DNA of 16,998 nucleotides from assembly GCA_014383605.1 (NCBI GenBank), contig JACNHM010000246.1, forward strand, positions 1-16,998, given 5' to 3'. The translations under genes and the position numbers were made by a program. The stretch comes from Chloroflexota bacterium. Its GTDB lineage: Bacteria > Chloroflexota > Anaerolineae > UBA3071. This document shows positions 1 through 7,096 of the stretch, in pieces (positions within the stretch are counted from its first letter, which is position 1; every line of letters begins with the position of its first letter). The notes under the pieces are model-generated. The model saw only the letters and a list, made by a program, of their open reading frames with translations. It did no database searches and was not told where the DNA came from.

Positions 1-136
1 CCTGCGCCAGATGGTCCACGAAATCCCATTCTGGCCTGCTGTCTTCGATGTAATAAGTGCCGACGACGAAGCGATCTTCGTCCAGGCTCTCCCACATGTA
101 GTTGAACATGTGCGGGTCATACAGTTCTTTCGCCAT
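1..136 (-). CDS. N-terminus of a probable RuBisCO-like protein (partial)
   Basis: The first 45 codons are visible, starting with ATG at 136-134 behind a strong Shine-Dalgarno (AGGAGG, spacing about 8). The gene runs off the window edge. The segment EDRFVVGTYYIE followed by a variable stretch and DFVDHLAQ matches in spacing and character the first beta strand and helix of the RuBisCO large-subunit N-terminal domain, where forms II-IV carry an ATYYIE-like strand. Enzymes of this superfamily carboxylate, enolise, isomerise or decarboxylate phosphorylated sugars. RuBisCO-like decarboxylases are known in D-apiose/apionate breakdown. No catalytic residue is visible, so carboxylase versus RuBisCO-like function cannot be decided. 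Its place 102 nt after rhamnose isomerase, in the same direction, suggests the same transcript. The family call rests on a short N-terminal segment and could be wrong. Confidence 0.5.
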   Translation of the reverse strand, partial: MAKELYDPHMFNYMWESLDEDRFVVGTYYIEDSRPEWDFVDHLAQ

Positions 137-177
137 TGCGCAATCCTCCTATAGTTGGTAGCTAGTGTATTGGCCAG

Positions 178-193
178 GAGGCCCGAGGGCCTC
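178..193. repeat. Small hairpin between rhaA and the downstream gene
   Basis: GAGGCC-CGAG-GGCCTC forms a perfect 6-bp (GC-rich) stem in the 102-nt gap downstream of the isomerase stop codon. No T-tract follows on the minus strand, so it is not a convincing intrinsic terminator. It could act in mRNA processing. Confidence 0.4.
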
Positions 194-238
194 GATCCGA
201 TCGGTTCGTCAGCGTGAAGGACTTTCTTCGCCAGAGTC

Positions 239-1516
239 CTAGATTCGCTTCGAGAGTTCTTCCGCCTCGTAGGCGCGGATGTCGTCCATGAAGCTGAAGC
301 CGACGGGAACATCTTGCTGCAGGCAGTAGGCATCCCACACCGCGCCGAAGGGCATGCCCTTGAGTTCTTCCAGCAGCGCCAGGCGCGCCGTGTAGTCGCC
401 GGCGATTTCCAACTCGCGCATCTGGTCAATGGGCTCCAGCAGGGCCAGGAGCAGCGCCCTCAGCGCATTGCGTGTGCCGATGACCCACGCCGCGATGCGG
501 TTAATGCTGGCGTCGAAGAAGTCCAGGCCGATGTGCACGCGTTCCAGGAACCCGCCGCGCACGGTCTCTTGCATGATGGCCTGCAGTTCGTCGGAGAGGG
601 TGACCACGTGGTCACTGTCCCAGCGCACGCCCCGGCTGACGTGTAGCAACACCTCGTCCACGTAGAGCAGCACGGAGGAGAGCTTGTCGGAGATCACCTC
701 GGTGGGATGGAAGTGACCGCTGTCCAGGGTCAGCAGCACACCGTTGGCCACGGCGTAGCCCAGGTAGAACTCGTGCGAGCCGACGACATAACACTCCGAG
801 CCCAGCCCAAAGAGTTTGCTTTCCACGGCATCACGATTGTACCTGAGGTCGAGCTTTTCGGCAAAGATGGTGTCCAGCGAGTCCTTCAGCAGGAGGCGCG
901 GCGTCTTGCGATCCACGGGGATGTCCTTGAAGCCATCGGGGACCCAGTGATTGGTCATACTAGGGCTGCCCAGCTCCCGCCCAAAGTGCGCGCCGATGTG
1001 GCGGCAGGCGATGGAATGCTCGATCCAGAACTGGCGGATGCTCTTGTCGTAGCTGGCGAGCGTGAAGCCACTTGCTGCCAGCGGGTGCGAGAAGCAGGAG
1101 GTGTTGAAGTCCACACCGTGGTTGTTGGCCTTGGCCCAGTCCACCCAGGCGCTGAAGTGCTCCGGCTGCAGTTCGTTGCGCGCCACGCGCCGTCCGCCCG
1201 TCTCGGCGTAGATGGAGTGCAGGCTCAAGCGGTGTGTGCCTGGGATCAGGCTGTAGGCCTTGTCCAGGTCGGCCCGGAGTTCGTCGGCGGTGCGGGCTTT
1301 GCCAGGATAGTTCCCGGTGATGGCCATTCCACTCCCGAGTTCGCCACCTGGCGTCTCAAAGCCGCCGACGTCGTCGCCCTGCCAGCAGTGCAGGCTGATG
1401 GGGACTTGCGCCAGGGTCTGCAGTGCTTTGTCTGTGTCCACACCCAGCGCGGCGTACCGCTCACGCGCCAGGGCATAGGCCTCTTCGATCTGCTTGGATG
1501 TGGGGGTTTTCATCAT
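239..1516 (-). CDS. rhaA: L-rhamnose isomerase
   Basis: This enzyme interconverts L-rhamnose and L-rhamnulose in the cytoplasm using divalent metal ions. The protein is 425 aa, close to the 419 aa of the E. coli enzyme. Family signatures are intact: [14 protein letters not shown] at residues 41-54, [12 protein letters not shown] at 267-278 and [15 protein letters not shown] at 291-305. His268, Asp300 and Asp302 correspond to the metal ligands His262, Asp294 and Asp296 of E. coli RhaA. The ATG at 1516 is preceded by GGAGG with 6-nt spacing; the next codon is also ATG and would have 9-nt spacing. The gene lies 18 nt after the UroD-family gene, so the two are probably co-transcribed. No rhamnulokinase or rhamnulose-1-phosphate aldolase gene follows within the window. 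The assignment is secure; the in vivo substrate could be another 6-deoxyhexose or a related aldose, because this family is somewhat promiscuous. Confidence 0.96.
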   Translation of the reverse strand: MMKTPTSKQIEEAYALARERYAALGVDTDKALQTLAQVPISLHCWQGDDVGGFETPGGELGSGMAITGNYPGKARTADELRADLDKAYSLIPGTHRLSLHSIYAETGGRRVARNELQPEHFSAWVDWAKANNHGVDFNTSCFSHPLAASGFTLASYDKSIRQFWIEHSIACRHIGAHFGRELGSPSMTNHWVPDGFKDIPVDRKTPRLLLKDSLDTIFAEKLDLRYNRDAVESKLFGLGSECYVVGSHEFYLGYAVANGVLLTLDSGHFHPTEVISDKLSSVLLYVDEVLLHVSRGVRWDSDHVVTLSDELQAIMQETVRGGFLERVHIGLDFFDASINRIAAWVIGTRNALRALLLALLEPIDQMRELEIAGDYTARLALLEELKGMPFGAVWDAYCLQQDVPVGFSFMDDIRAYEAEELSKRI

Positions 1517-1534
1517 GCATGTCCTCCAGGTCTG

Positions 1535-2638
1535 CTAGCTGTATGTTCCGTGTCTCATCGCGGCAGCGATGAACGCTTCGACGTTTTCCATGGACGTGTC
1601 TGATTGAATGATGTGTGCGGGAGAAATCATATAGCCACCCCCGCGACCCAGAACTTCGATCTTGGCCTTCACGTCGGCCTCAATCTCCTGCGCGGTGCCG
1701 AAGGGGAGTAGTTTCTGCTGATCAATAGCGCCCCAGAAGGAGAGTCTATCGCCGAATTGGCTCTTGAGGTCCTCTGGCTCGTGCCCCGGAACGTTGGGCT
1801 GCACCGGGTTGAAGACCTCCAGGCCGACCGCAATCCACTCTCCCAGGATGGGGGCAACGGCGCCATCGCAGTGCTGCATGATGATCACGTCGGGGTTGAT
1901 GGCCTTGAGTTCGCCATAGATCTCCCGATAGGGCTCTTTGAAGTAGTTGCGCCACATCTTGGGGGAGATGAGCATCCCCTGCTGTCCCCCAAAGTCGTCG
2001 CCGGCCCAGATGCCGTCCACGCCCATCGAGACCAGCTTCTTGCCAATGGCCAGGGAGAAGTTCTTGGTCTTCTCGATCAGCGCTTCCACGTAAGGTTTGC
2101 CCAGGGCCATATCCATCAACAGCTTCTCCATGCCTGCCGACAGGTGCATCAAGTCGAACATGGTGAGTTCCATGTCACCCACAATGAAGTACTCGTCTCT
2201 GTACTTCTCGATGTACATCGCGGCATCGTCGAAGCGACCGTCTGCCAGGGGGTCAGGGAACTCAAACGCCTCCACGTCTTCTGGAGTCTCAAAGTGAGAC
2301 ATGGGCGCAGGGCTGACGACCTCCATGTAGACAGGCCCCTGGCGCATCTTCATGTTGAATTCGTTGATGACGTAGTCATCCTCATCCACGGGATGTTCAT
2401 AGCCCCGAGGAAGGCTGGCACCGACGACCACGCAGTCACTGCCCATGGCCACGCGCAACTCGTTGCCCGAAAGGCGATAGGTGACGTCTTCGTAGTAGGC
2501 GGAGGTGTAATGCACAGGTATACCGTACTTCTCTCCGAAGCCGTCCAGCAGCGAGCGGCACAAGTCGAACTGGATAGGCACCCGGTCGGGGATTCCCGTG
2601 CGCCGCAAGGCGGTCAGTACACGTTCTTTCGAGTTCAT
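1535..2638 (-). CDS. Uroporphyrinogen decarboxylase (UroD)-family protein, sugar-locus type
   Basis: The 367-aa protein has the UroD/MtaA-type TIM-barrel layout: N-terminal SKERVLTALRRTGIPDRVP (residues 3-21), WAGDDFGGQQGMLISPKMW (211-229), MQHCDGAVAPIL (254-265), VFNPVQPN (275-282) and a C-terminal GGGYMISPAHIIQSDT (333-348). The family includes haem-pathway decarboxylases and corrinoid/CoM methyltransferases that bind zinc through His/Cys. The adjacent His256-Cys257 pair lies where that zinc site would be, but the full HxC...C pattern is not seen. Its place among rhamnose genes, not haem genes, argues against true uroporphyrinogen decarboxylase. Related proteins are often annotated in sugar loci of Chloroflexota and Planctomycetota without known function. 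The ATG at 2638 has AAGGAG at 8-nt spacing. The specific reaction is unknown; decarboxylation or lyase chemistry on a sugar acid is possible but unproven. Confidence 0.85.
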   Translation of the reverse strand: MNSKERVLTALRRTGIPDRVPIQFDLCRSLLDGFGEKYGIPVHYTSAYYEDVTYRLSGNELRVAMGSDCVVVGASLPRGYEHPVDEDDYVINEFNMKMRQGPVYMEVVSPAPMSHFETPEDVEAFEFPDPLADGRFDDAAMYIEKYRDEYFIVGDMELTMFDLMHLSAGMEKLLMDMALGKPYVEALIEKTKNFSLAIGKKLVSMGVDGIWAGDDFGGQQGMLISPKMWRNYFKEPYREIYGELKAINPDVIIMQHCDGAVAPILGEWIAVGLEVFNPVQPNVPGHEPEDLKSQFGDRLSFWGAIDQQKLLPFGTAQEIEADVKAKIEVLGRGGGYMISPAHIIQSDTSMENVEAFIAAAMRHGTYS

Positions 2639-2704
2639 CTCGAGTTCTCCTTTCCCTTATCTGCAAACGCCGGTGGTCTACCTCTTTCGTGTTGATGTCC
2701 TCTC

Positions 2705-2779
2705 TTCACCGCAGAGCCCGCGGAGCACGCAGAGATTCTTTGGTTTTCTCAGCGTGCTCGGCGGTCTCCGCGGTTGAAA
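2705..2779. repeat. Long imperfect palindrome, dispersed-repeat (REP/MITE-like) type
   Basis: In the 199-nt gap between the mutarotase and UroD-family genes, the left arm TTCACCGCAGAGCCCGCGG continues into AGCACGCAGAGA and is mirrored by a right arm ending TCTCCGCGGTTGAA. The arms pair imperfectly over about 32 bp around an AT-richer centre near 2740. Sequences built from 'ACCGCAGAG' and 'CGCAGAG' blocks are, from memory, common dispersed intergenic palindromes in Chloroflexota, cyanobacteria and other environmental genomes. It has no coding capacity. It sits inside the presumed operon and could form a stable hairpin in the transcript. No T-tract is present. Confidence 0.75.
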
Positions 2780-2837
2780 AACGGTCGAAACTGGCGTCAA
2801 CACGGTTAGGGGAGACTACCCAAACGCCCAGCCGGAC

Positions 2838-3161
2838 TCAATCCAGGTGGAAGACCTCTTCCAACTCCACCATGCTTTGGTCGGCGTGGGCGCCGCCCAA
2901 CCCCTCGAAGTAGGGGGCCATGAATTCTTGCCACTTGGCGTTGATCTCTTCCTGCGCCATGCCATGCAAAGCTGACTGGAAACTCTCTGGGGTTTCAAAG
3001 TAGCCGAAGAGCAGACCGTCATCGTGCATGAACAGCGAGTAGTTGTGCCAGCCTGTTCGGCGCAGAGCGTCAAGCATCTCCGGCCAGACGGCCTGGTGGT
3101 GCTTCTCGTACTCTTCGATCTTGTCCTCTCTAACTTTGAGGATAAATCCTACACGCTTCAC
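2838..3161 (-). CDS. rhaM: L-rhamnose mutarotase
   Basis: RhaM (RhaU in rhizobia) speeds interconversion of the alpha and beta anomers of L-rhamnose, feeding the anomer used by the isomerase. The 107-aa protein matches the usual length (104 in E. coli). Tyr18 and His22 in EEYEKHHQAVWPEM match the E. coli active-site Tyr18 and His22. HNYSLFMHDDGLLFGYFE (39-56), the KWQEFM segment with Trp77, and the EVFHLD C-terminus are all family-typical. The start chosen is GTG at 3161, because AAGGAG lies 9 nt upstream and the protein then begins KRVGFILKV as in relatives; upstream in-frame ATGs give a non-homologous extension that overlaps the E1 beta gene. Flanking gaps are 133 nt (upstream) and 199 nt (downstream), both holding repeats. 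Confidence 0.95.
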   Translation of the reverse strand: MKRVGFILKVREDKIEEYEKHHQAVWPEMLDALRRTGWHNYSLFMHDDGLLFGYFETPESFQSALHGMAQEEINAKWQEFMAPYFEGLGGAHADQSMVELEEVFHLD

Positions 3162-3177
3162 GTCCTTTTGCTCCTTT

Positions 3178-3221
3178 CCATTCCATGTCTCTCCATGTCT
3201 CCATGTCCACGGTTGGAATGG
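3178..3221. repeat. Short tandem CCATGTCT repeats flanked by an inverted pair
   Basis: Three units, CCATGTCT at 3183 and 3193 and CCATGTCC at 3201, are bracketed by CCATTCCA (3178-3185) and TGGAATGG (3214-3221), a perfect 8-bp inverted pair. The block lies just upstream of the mutarotase ribosome-binding site, in its presumed leader. No function is assigned; it may be dispersed-repeat debris or an RNA hairpin. Confidence 0.5.
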
Positions 3222-3277
3222 GACTGCCTCGAAAACAGCGCAATGGCCCAGTGACGTCCCTTGCGGATGGACTGGGC

Positions 3278-3296
3278 AGGGACAAGCCCTGTCCCT
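3278..3296. repeat. Hairpin overlapping the E1 beta stop codon
   Basis: AGGGACA (3278-3284) and TGTCCCT (3290-3296) form a perfect 7-bp stem with a 5-nt loop, and the TAG stop of the E1 beta gene (3297-3295) lies partly in the stem. There is no U-tract on the transcript, so a rho-independent terminator is unlikely. The GTAGGGACAGGGCTTGTCCC block resembles a dispersed repeat type seen in environmental genomes (from memory). Confidence 0.5.
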
Positions 3297-4281
3297 ACTT
3301 CCTGTGGACGACTTCCAACGCGGCGTTGACGATGTCCCACTCGCTGGGAATGGCCTCCAACTCCAGGCGGCCGCTGTAGGGCAGAGGCACATCCTCGGTG
3401 GCCACCTGCACGATGGGAGCATCCAGCCAGTCGAAAGCCTCCCGTTGCACCCGGGCGGCCACCTCGGCGGTGAACCCTCCTGTCAGGTGGCCCTCGTTGA
3501 CCACCACCAGCCGCCCGGTCTTCTTCACCGACCGGATGATGGTATCGGTGTCCAGGGGTTTGAGGGTACGAGGATCAATGACCTCAGCCCCAATCCCTTG
3601 GCGGGCCAGCTCCTCGGCGGCATTCAGGGCAAAGAGCACCATGCGCGAAGTGGCTACGATGGTCACGTCATCGCCGCCGCGCTTCACGTCGGCCACGCCG
3701 ATGGGGATGGTATACTCTTCTTCGGGCACGGAGCCGGTGGTATTGTAGAGCAGCTTGTGCTCGATGAAGACCACCGGGTTGTCGTCCCGGATGGCCGATT
3801 TGAGAAGGCCCTTGGCGTCGTATGGCGTGGAAGGCTGAATCACGATCAGGCCAGGGATATGGACGTACCACATCTCCAGGCTTTGGGAGTGCTGGGCGGC
3901 ATTGCCGCGGCCGCCACCTCCCTGCGTGCGGATGACCAGGGGCACGCGGGCCTTGCCGCCGAACATATACCGCGCCTTGGCGGCCTGGTTGACGATCTGA
4001 TCCATGGCCAGGGTGCTGAAGTCAATGTACAGGATCTCGACCACCGGCCGCAGGCCGGTGATGGCCGCACCGACGGCGATCCCGCAGAAGCCGGCCTCGG
4101 AGATGGGCGTGTCGCGCACCCGCTTGTCGCCAAACCTGTCGAACAACCCCCGGGTGATCTGGAACGGGCTTCCGAAAGACCCCACGTCCTCGCCCAGGAT
4201 GCAGACCGCTGGATCGCGGGCCATCTCTTCGTGCAGGGCTTCGTTGAGCGCTTCCCTGTACTGCAACTGACGGTCTGCCAT
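3295..4281 (-). CDS. 2-oxoacid dehydrogenase-type E1 component, beta subunit
   Basis: Beta subunit of a ThDP-dependent heterotetrameric E1 (pyruvate/acetoin/branched-chain dehydrogenase family). It supplies the pyrimidine-binding half of the active site. Of 328 aa, YREALNEAL (8-16), GEDVG (30-34) and ISEAGFCGIAVGAA (60-73) are characteristic; Glu62 corresponds to the glutamate that activates ThDP. GGGGRGNAAQHSQSLE (121-136) is the conserved loop with His131, and EVIDPRTLKPLD (233-244) marks the transketolase C-like domain. The ATG at 4281 is chosen because the product then aligns with the family N-terminus and leaves a 13-nt gap after the alpha gene; ATG at 4302 would add seven residues and overlap the alpha stop. 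No E2 or E3 gene is present in the window, so coupling to CoA acylation is not shown. Acetoin-dehydrogenase-like E1 is a reasonable alternative name. Confidence 0.92.
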   Translation of the reverse strand: MADRQLQYREALNEALHEEMARDPAVCILGEDVGSFGSPFQITRGLFDRFGDKRVRDTPISEAGFCGIAVGAAITGLRPVVEILYIDFSTLAMDQIVNQAAKARYMFGGKARVPLVIRTQGGGGRGNAAQHSQSLEMWYVHIPGLIVIQPSTPYDAKGLLKSAIRDDNPVVFIEHKLLYNTTGSVPEEEYTIPIGVADVKRGGDDVTIVATSRMVLFALNAAEELARQGIGAEVIDPRTLKPLDTDTIIRSVKKTGRLVVVNEGHLTGGFTAEVAARVQREAFDWLDAPIVQVATEDVPLPYSGRLELEAIPSEWDIVNAALEVVHRK

Positions 4282-4294
4282 CGCCTCTCTTTCC

Positions 4295-5260
4295 TCAGGC
4301 ATACACGTCTTCCCACAGCGAGCTGATCTCGGGTTCAGGGCTGTTGATGGCGAACTTGACCGCGCTGTCTATCTCCGCCCGCGCCTGCCCGCGCAGCGTT
4401 TCCAATTCTGCTTCCGAAAAGCCCGCCTCCCCCATCAGGTAGCGGCCAAACCGGCTGATGGGGTCCCGCTCGGGTGCTTTCCACGCCTCTACCTCGCTTT
4501 TCAAGCGATAGGTCAGTGGATCGCCCACCGAATGACCCTCGATGCGGTAGGTCTGGGCGACCAGCAGCGTTGGGCCGTCGCCGCGGCGCGCCCGGCAGAC
4601 GGCCTGGCGCACCGCTTCGTACACGGCCAGCACGTCGTTGCCGTCCACCGTGAGACCCGGCAGCCCAAACCCCAGAGCCTTACGCTCGATGCGTTCGACG
4701 GCGATGAAGGGCCTGCTGGGGCTGAACTCGGCGTATTGATTCTCCTCGCACAGGTAGATGACCGGCAGCTTCCACAGGGCGGCCATGTTGGCCGCCTCCA
4801 TCAAGATGCCCTGATTGCTGGCCCCGTCGCCGAAAAAGCAGACAGCCACCTGACCGGAGCCGCGCAGGTCGGCAGAGTAGGCCGCTCCGGTGGCGATGCC
4901 GATGCCGCCACCGACGATGCCGTTGGCTCCCAGGATGCCCAGGTCCAGGTCGGCGATGTGCATCGAGCCGCCCTTCCCCTTGCAATAGCCTGTCGCTTTG
5001 CCCAGCAGCTCAGCCATCATCAAGCGCGGGTCGCCGCCTTTGGCCAGACAATGACCGTGACCGCGATGTGTGCTGGTGATGTAGTCATCTCGGTTGAGCG
5101 CTGTGCAGGCGCCGACGGCCACGGCCTCCTCACCGGTGTAGGTGTGAGTCGTGCCCCGGATCATATCCTGGTGATACAGCGACACGGCGCTCTCGTCAAA
5201 GTAGCGGATGAGCCACATGCGGTAGTACATGTCGGCCAGTTTGTCATGGCTGGGATTCAT
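4295..5260 (-). CDS. 2-oxoacid dehydrogenase-type E1 component, alpha subunit
   Basis: Alpha subunit of the same ThDP-dependent E1, binding the diphosphate and magnesium. In the 321-aa product, HTYTGEEAVAVGA (39-51), THRGHGHCLAKGGD (64-77) and GKGGSMH (95-101) are family blocks. The ThDP motif runs from GDGASNQG (144-151) to Asn174 in EENQYA, within the usual GDG-x(25-30)-N spacing. YRIEGHSVGDPLTYR (238-252) is the loop corresponding to the regulatory phosphorylation loops of mitochondrial E1. The start is ATG 5260 with GAGGG seven nt upstream; the longer reading back to 5329 overlaps the preceding gene and adds a non-homologous leader. The gap to the transketolase C gene is 10 nt, so translation is probably coupled. 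The substrate is unknown; AcoA/PdhA naming by similarity alone would over-reach. Confidence 0.92.
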   Translation of the reverse strand: MNPSHDKLADMYYRMWLIRYFDESAVSLYHQDMIRGTTHTYTGEEAVAVGACTALNRDDYITSTHRGHGHCLAKGGDPRLMMAELLGKATGYCKGKGGSMHIADLDLGILGANGIVGGGIGIATGAAYSADLRGSGQVAVCFFGDGASNQGILMEAANMAALWKLPVIYLCEENQYAEFSPSRPFIAVERIERKALGFGLPGLTVDGNDVLAVYEAVRQAVCRARRGDGPTLLVAQTYRIEGHSVGDPLTYRLKSEVEAWKAPERDPISRFGRYLMGEAGFSEAELETLRGQARAEIDSAVKFAINSPEPEISSLWEDVYA

Positions 5261-5270
5261 CACCGCACCC

Positions 5271-6239
5271 TCACACCAATTTGCGAAGCTGGCGCACGAT
5301 GCCGGCAGCGTCAAGGCCGTAGTGGGCATAGAGGGCTAAGGGCGGGCCGATGAGCGCATATTCATCTGGGAGACCATGCCGGCGGAATCTGCAGCAGGCG
5401 CCGGCCTCGGCCAGCACCTCGGCCACGGCGCCGCCCAGCCCACCAATGATGTTGTGTTCTTCGACCGTGAGCACAATGCCGGTAGCGGCCGCTTCCAGCA
5501 CGGCCTCTGCGTCTATGGGTTTGACCGTGTGCATATCTATCACTCGAATCGATAGGCCATCCTCGGCCGCTAGAATTTCGGCCGCCTCCAGCGCAACCCC
5601 CAAAGGCAGGCCAGTGGTCAGCACGGCCGCATCACGTCCGTCGCGCAAGGTGATGGCCCGCCCGAAGGCGAAATCGGCCGGTGGGCGCTCATACACCGGC
5701 TTCTCACGGCCGCGCCCCAGGCGGAAGTAGATCGGTCCAGGATGGCTCACCGAAGCTTTCAACGCTGCCTCGGCCAGGGTGGGGTCCACAGTGCCAAAGA
5801 CTGTCAGATCAGCGAACGATCTCATGATCGAGAGATCCTCGGTGGCATGATGCGAGGAGCCGTAGAATCCCATCGTGATCCCGGCGTGGTGGGCCAGGAT
5901 ACGAACCGGCAGGCAGGGATAGCATACGTCGGTACGGATTTGCTCGGCGCACAACAGGCCAATGAAACTGGCATAGGTGGCGACGTAGGGCAGTAGCCCG
6001 GCCGCCGCCATGCCGGCCGCGGCTGACACCATGTTCTTCTCGGCGATGCCAAAGTTGAAAAAGCGATCCGGGTGAACCTGAGCGAAGTCGCTCAGCCGGT
6101 TGGAGTGCTTGAGATCGGCAGTCAGAACCACAATCTCAGGATGGTCTTGCCCCAACTCGGCCAGCACCCGTCCCCAATTGAGGTAAGGCGCCAGGCGAGT
6201 GGAGGTGGGCAGATCCCAAGTTTCGGGATGCAAGGTCAT
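5271..6239 (-). CDS. Transketolase-like enzyme, C-terminal subunit
   Basis: Pyrimidine-binding plus C-terminal domains of a split transketolase, 322 aa. LTADLKHSNRL (39-49), FNFGIAEKNMVSAAAGMAAAG (61-81; Glu67 is the ThDP-activating glutamate) and FYGSSHHATEDLSIMRS (125-141) are typical of split transketolases and DXPS-like relatives. The C-terminal domain has VIDMHTVKPIDAEAV and VEEHNIIGGLG. Its ATG overlaps the stop of the N-terminal subunit gene (ATGA, 4 nt), a classic coupling for two halves of one enzyme. Split transketolases occur in archaea, many Chloroflexota and as AptA/AptB (apulose-4-phosphate transketolase) in apiose degradation. The specific donor and acceptor here are unknown; a housekeeping transketolase copy cannot be excluded, but the setting suggests a dedicated sugar enzyme. 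Confidence 0.92.
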   Translation of the reverse strand: MTLHPETWDLPTSTRLAPYLNWGRVLAELGQDHPEIVVLTADLKHSNRLSDFAQVHPDRFFNFGIAEKNMVSAAAGMAAAGLLPYVATYASFIGLLCAEQIRTDVCYPCLPVRILAHHAGITMGFYGSSHHATEDLSIMRSFADLTVFGTVDPTLAEAALKASVSHPGPIYFRLGRGREKPVYERPPADFAFGRAITLRDGRDAAVLTTGLPLGVALEAAEILAAEDGLSIRVIDMHTVKPIDAEAVLEAAATGIVLTVEEHNIIGGLGGAVAEVLAEAGACCRFRRHGLPDEYALIGPPLALYAHYGLDAAGIVRQLRKLV

Positions 6240-7075
6240 CGGTCTCCCTCCAGTTCGGCCAAGGCTTGGGCCTGGTCATCTGGGGCCAGGTAGCCCAGGT
6301 GCCACTCGAATCTGTTCTCCATGAACGACACCCCCTTGCCAGCCACCGTATGGGCGATGATCACCGTCGGCTGGTTGGAGGCCGGATCGGGCAGCCCGTT
6401 GAAGAGCCGCAACAATGCTTCGAGGTCATGGCCATCTACCTCCCGGACTCGCCAGCCGAAAGCTGCCCATTTGTCAGGCAGGGGCTCGATGTCCATCACT
6501 TCGGAGGTCTCGCCATCCACCGAGACGCGGTTGCGATCCACGATGGCGATCAGATTGCCCAGGTCAAAATGCGCCGCGCTCATAGCTGCCTCCCACACCT
6601 GGCCCTCGTCCATCTCGCCATCACCCAGGAGGACATACACCCGGTAGTCACGCCCGGTAACCCGCGCTGCCAGGGCCATACCAACTCCTACCGAAAGTCC
6701 ATGCCCAAGGGATCCCGACGAAAAATCAATGCCTGGAATCTTGCGCATGTCAGGATGATCGCCGAAGGGGCTGCCCAGCCGGGTGTAGGTGTTGAGGAGC
6801 GCGGGGTCGAAGAAGCCCACATCGGCCAGGAGAGGGTATAATCCTACCGCGGCATGACCCTTGGACAGGATGAACCGATCTCGATCCGGCCAGCCTGGAT
6901 TCTGGGGATCGTAGTGCAGCACGTGATAGTAAAGCAGGGCGAAGATCTCCGCCGCCGAGAAGACCGATCCATAGTGTCCGCTCTTGGCAATGGCAATAAG
7001 GCGGATGGTTTCCATACGACAGAACCTGGCTTTGTCTCTCAGGGTGGATAAGATTGCTTCTCGATCTGTGGACAT
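6236..7075 (-). CDS. Transketolase-like enzyme, N-terminal subunit
   Basis: Diphosphate-binding half of the split transketolase, 279 aa. Visible blocks are SGHYGSVFSAAEIFALLY (32-49), FILSKGHAAVGLY (68-80), SSGSLGHGLSVGVGMALA (119-136) and the ThDP motif GDGEMDEGQ (151-159) to Asn182. His34, His74 and His125 sit where transketolases hold substrate- and cofactor-contacting histidines. The usual SGHPG or SGHIG reads SGHYGS here, a minor variant. Start: ATG 7075 has GGGAG at about 7-nt spacing; the ATG at 7096 directly abuts the upstream TAG and has only a weak ribosome-binding site. The gene follows SDR2 by 21 nt and overlaps the C-terminal subunit gene by 4 nt. Confidence 0.93.
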   Translation of the reverse strand: MSTDREAILSTLRDKARFCRMETIRLIAIAKSGHYGSVFSAAEIFALLYYHVLHYDPQNPGWPDRDRFILSKGHAAVGLYPLLADVGFFDPALLNTYTRLGSPFGDHPDMRKIPGIDFSSGSLGHGLSVGVGMALAARVTGRDYRVYVLLGDGEMDEGQVWEAAMSAAHFDLGNLIAIVDRNRVSVDGETSEVMDIEPLPDKWAAFGWRVREVDGHDLEALLRLFNGLPDPASNQPTVIIAHTVAGKGVSFMENRFEWHLGYLAPDDQAQALAELEGDR

Positions 7076-7096
7076 GTAGCATCTCCCTGGCCGCAT

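Noticed and set aside
178..193. Intrinsic terminator after rhaA
   Set aside because: The stem is short and no T-tract follows on the minus strand, and the next gene has its own strong ribosome site 102 nt away in the same direction.
707..1603. 298-codon open frame on the plus strand over rhaA
   Set aside because: It is antisense to a well-supported rhamnose isomerase, has no recognisable domain, and its start lies inside rhaA without a ribosome site.
1535..2638. Haem biosynthesis uroporphyrinogen decarboxylase (hemE)
   Set aside because: No haem genes are nearby, the N-terminal blocks differ from HemE, and the gene is embedded in a rhamnose operon.
3043..4326. 427-codon open frame on the plus strand over the E1 beta gene and mutarotase leader
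   Set aside because: It is antisense to E1 beta, spans a repeat-rich spacer and shows no domain.
4532..5353. 273-codon open frame on the plus strand over the E1 alpha gene
   Set aside because: It is antisense to conserved ThDP motifs and its low-complexity composition is typical of a shadow frame.
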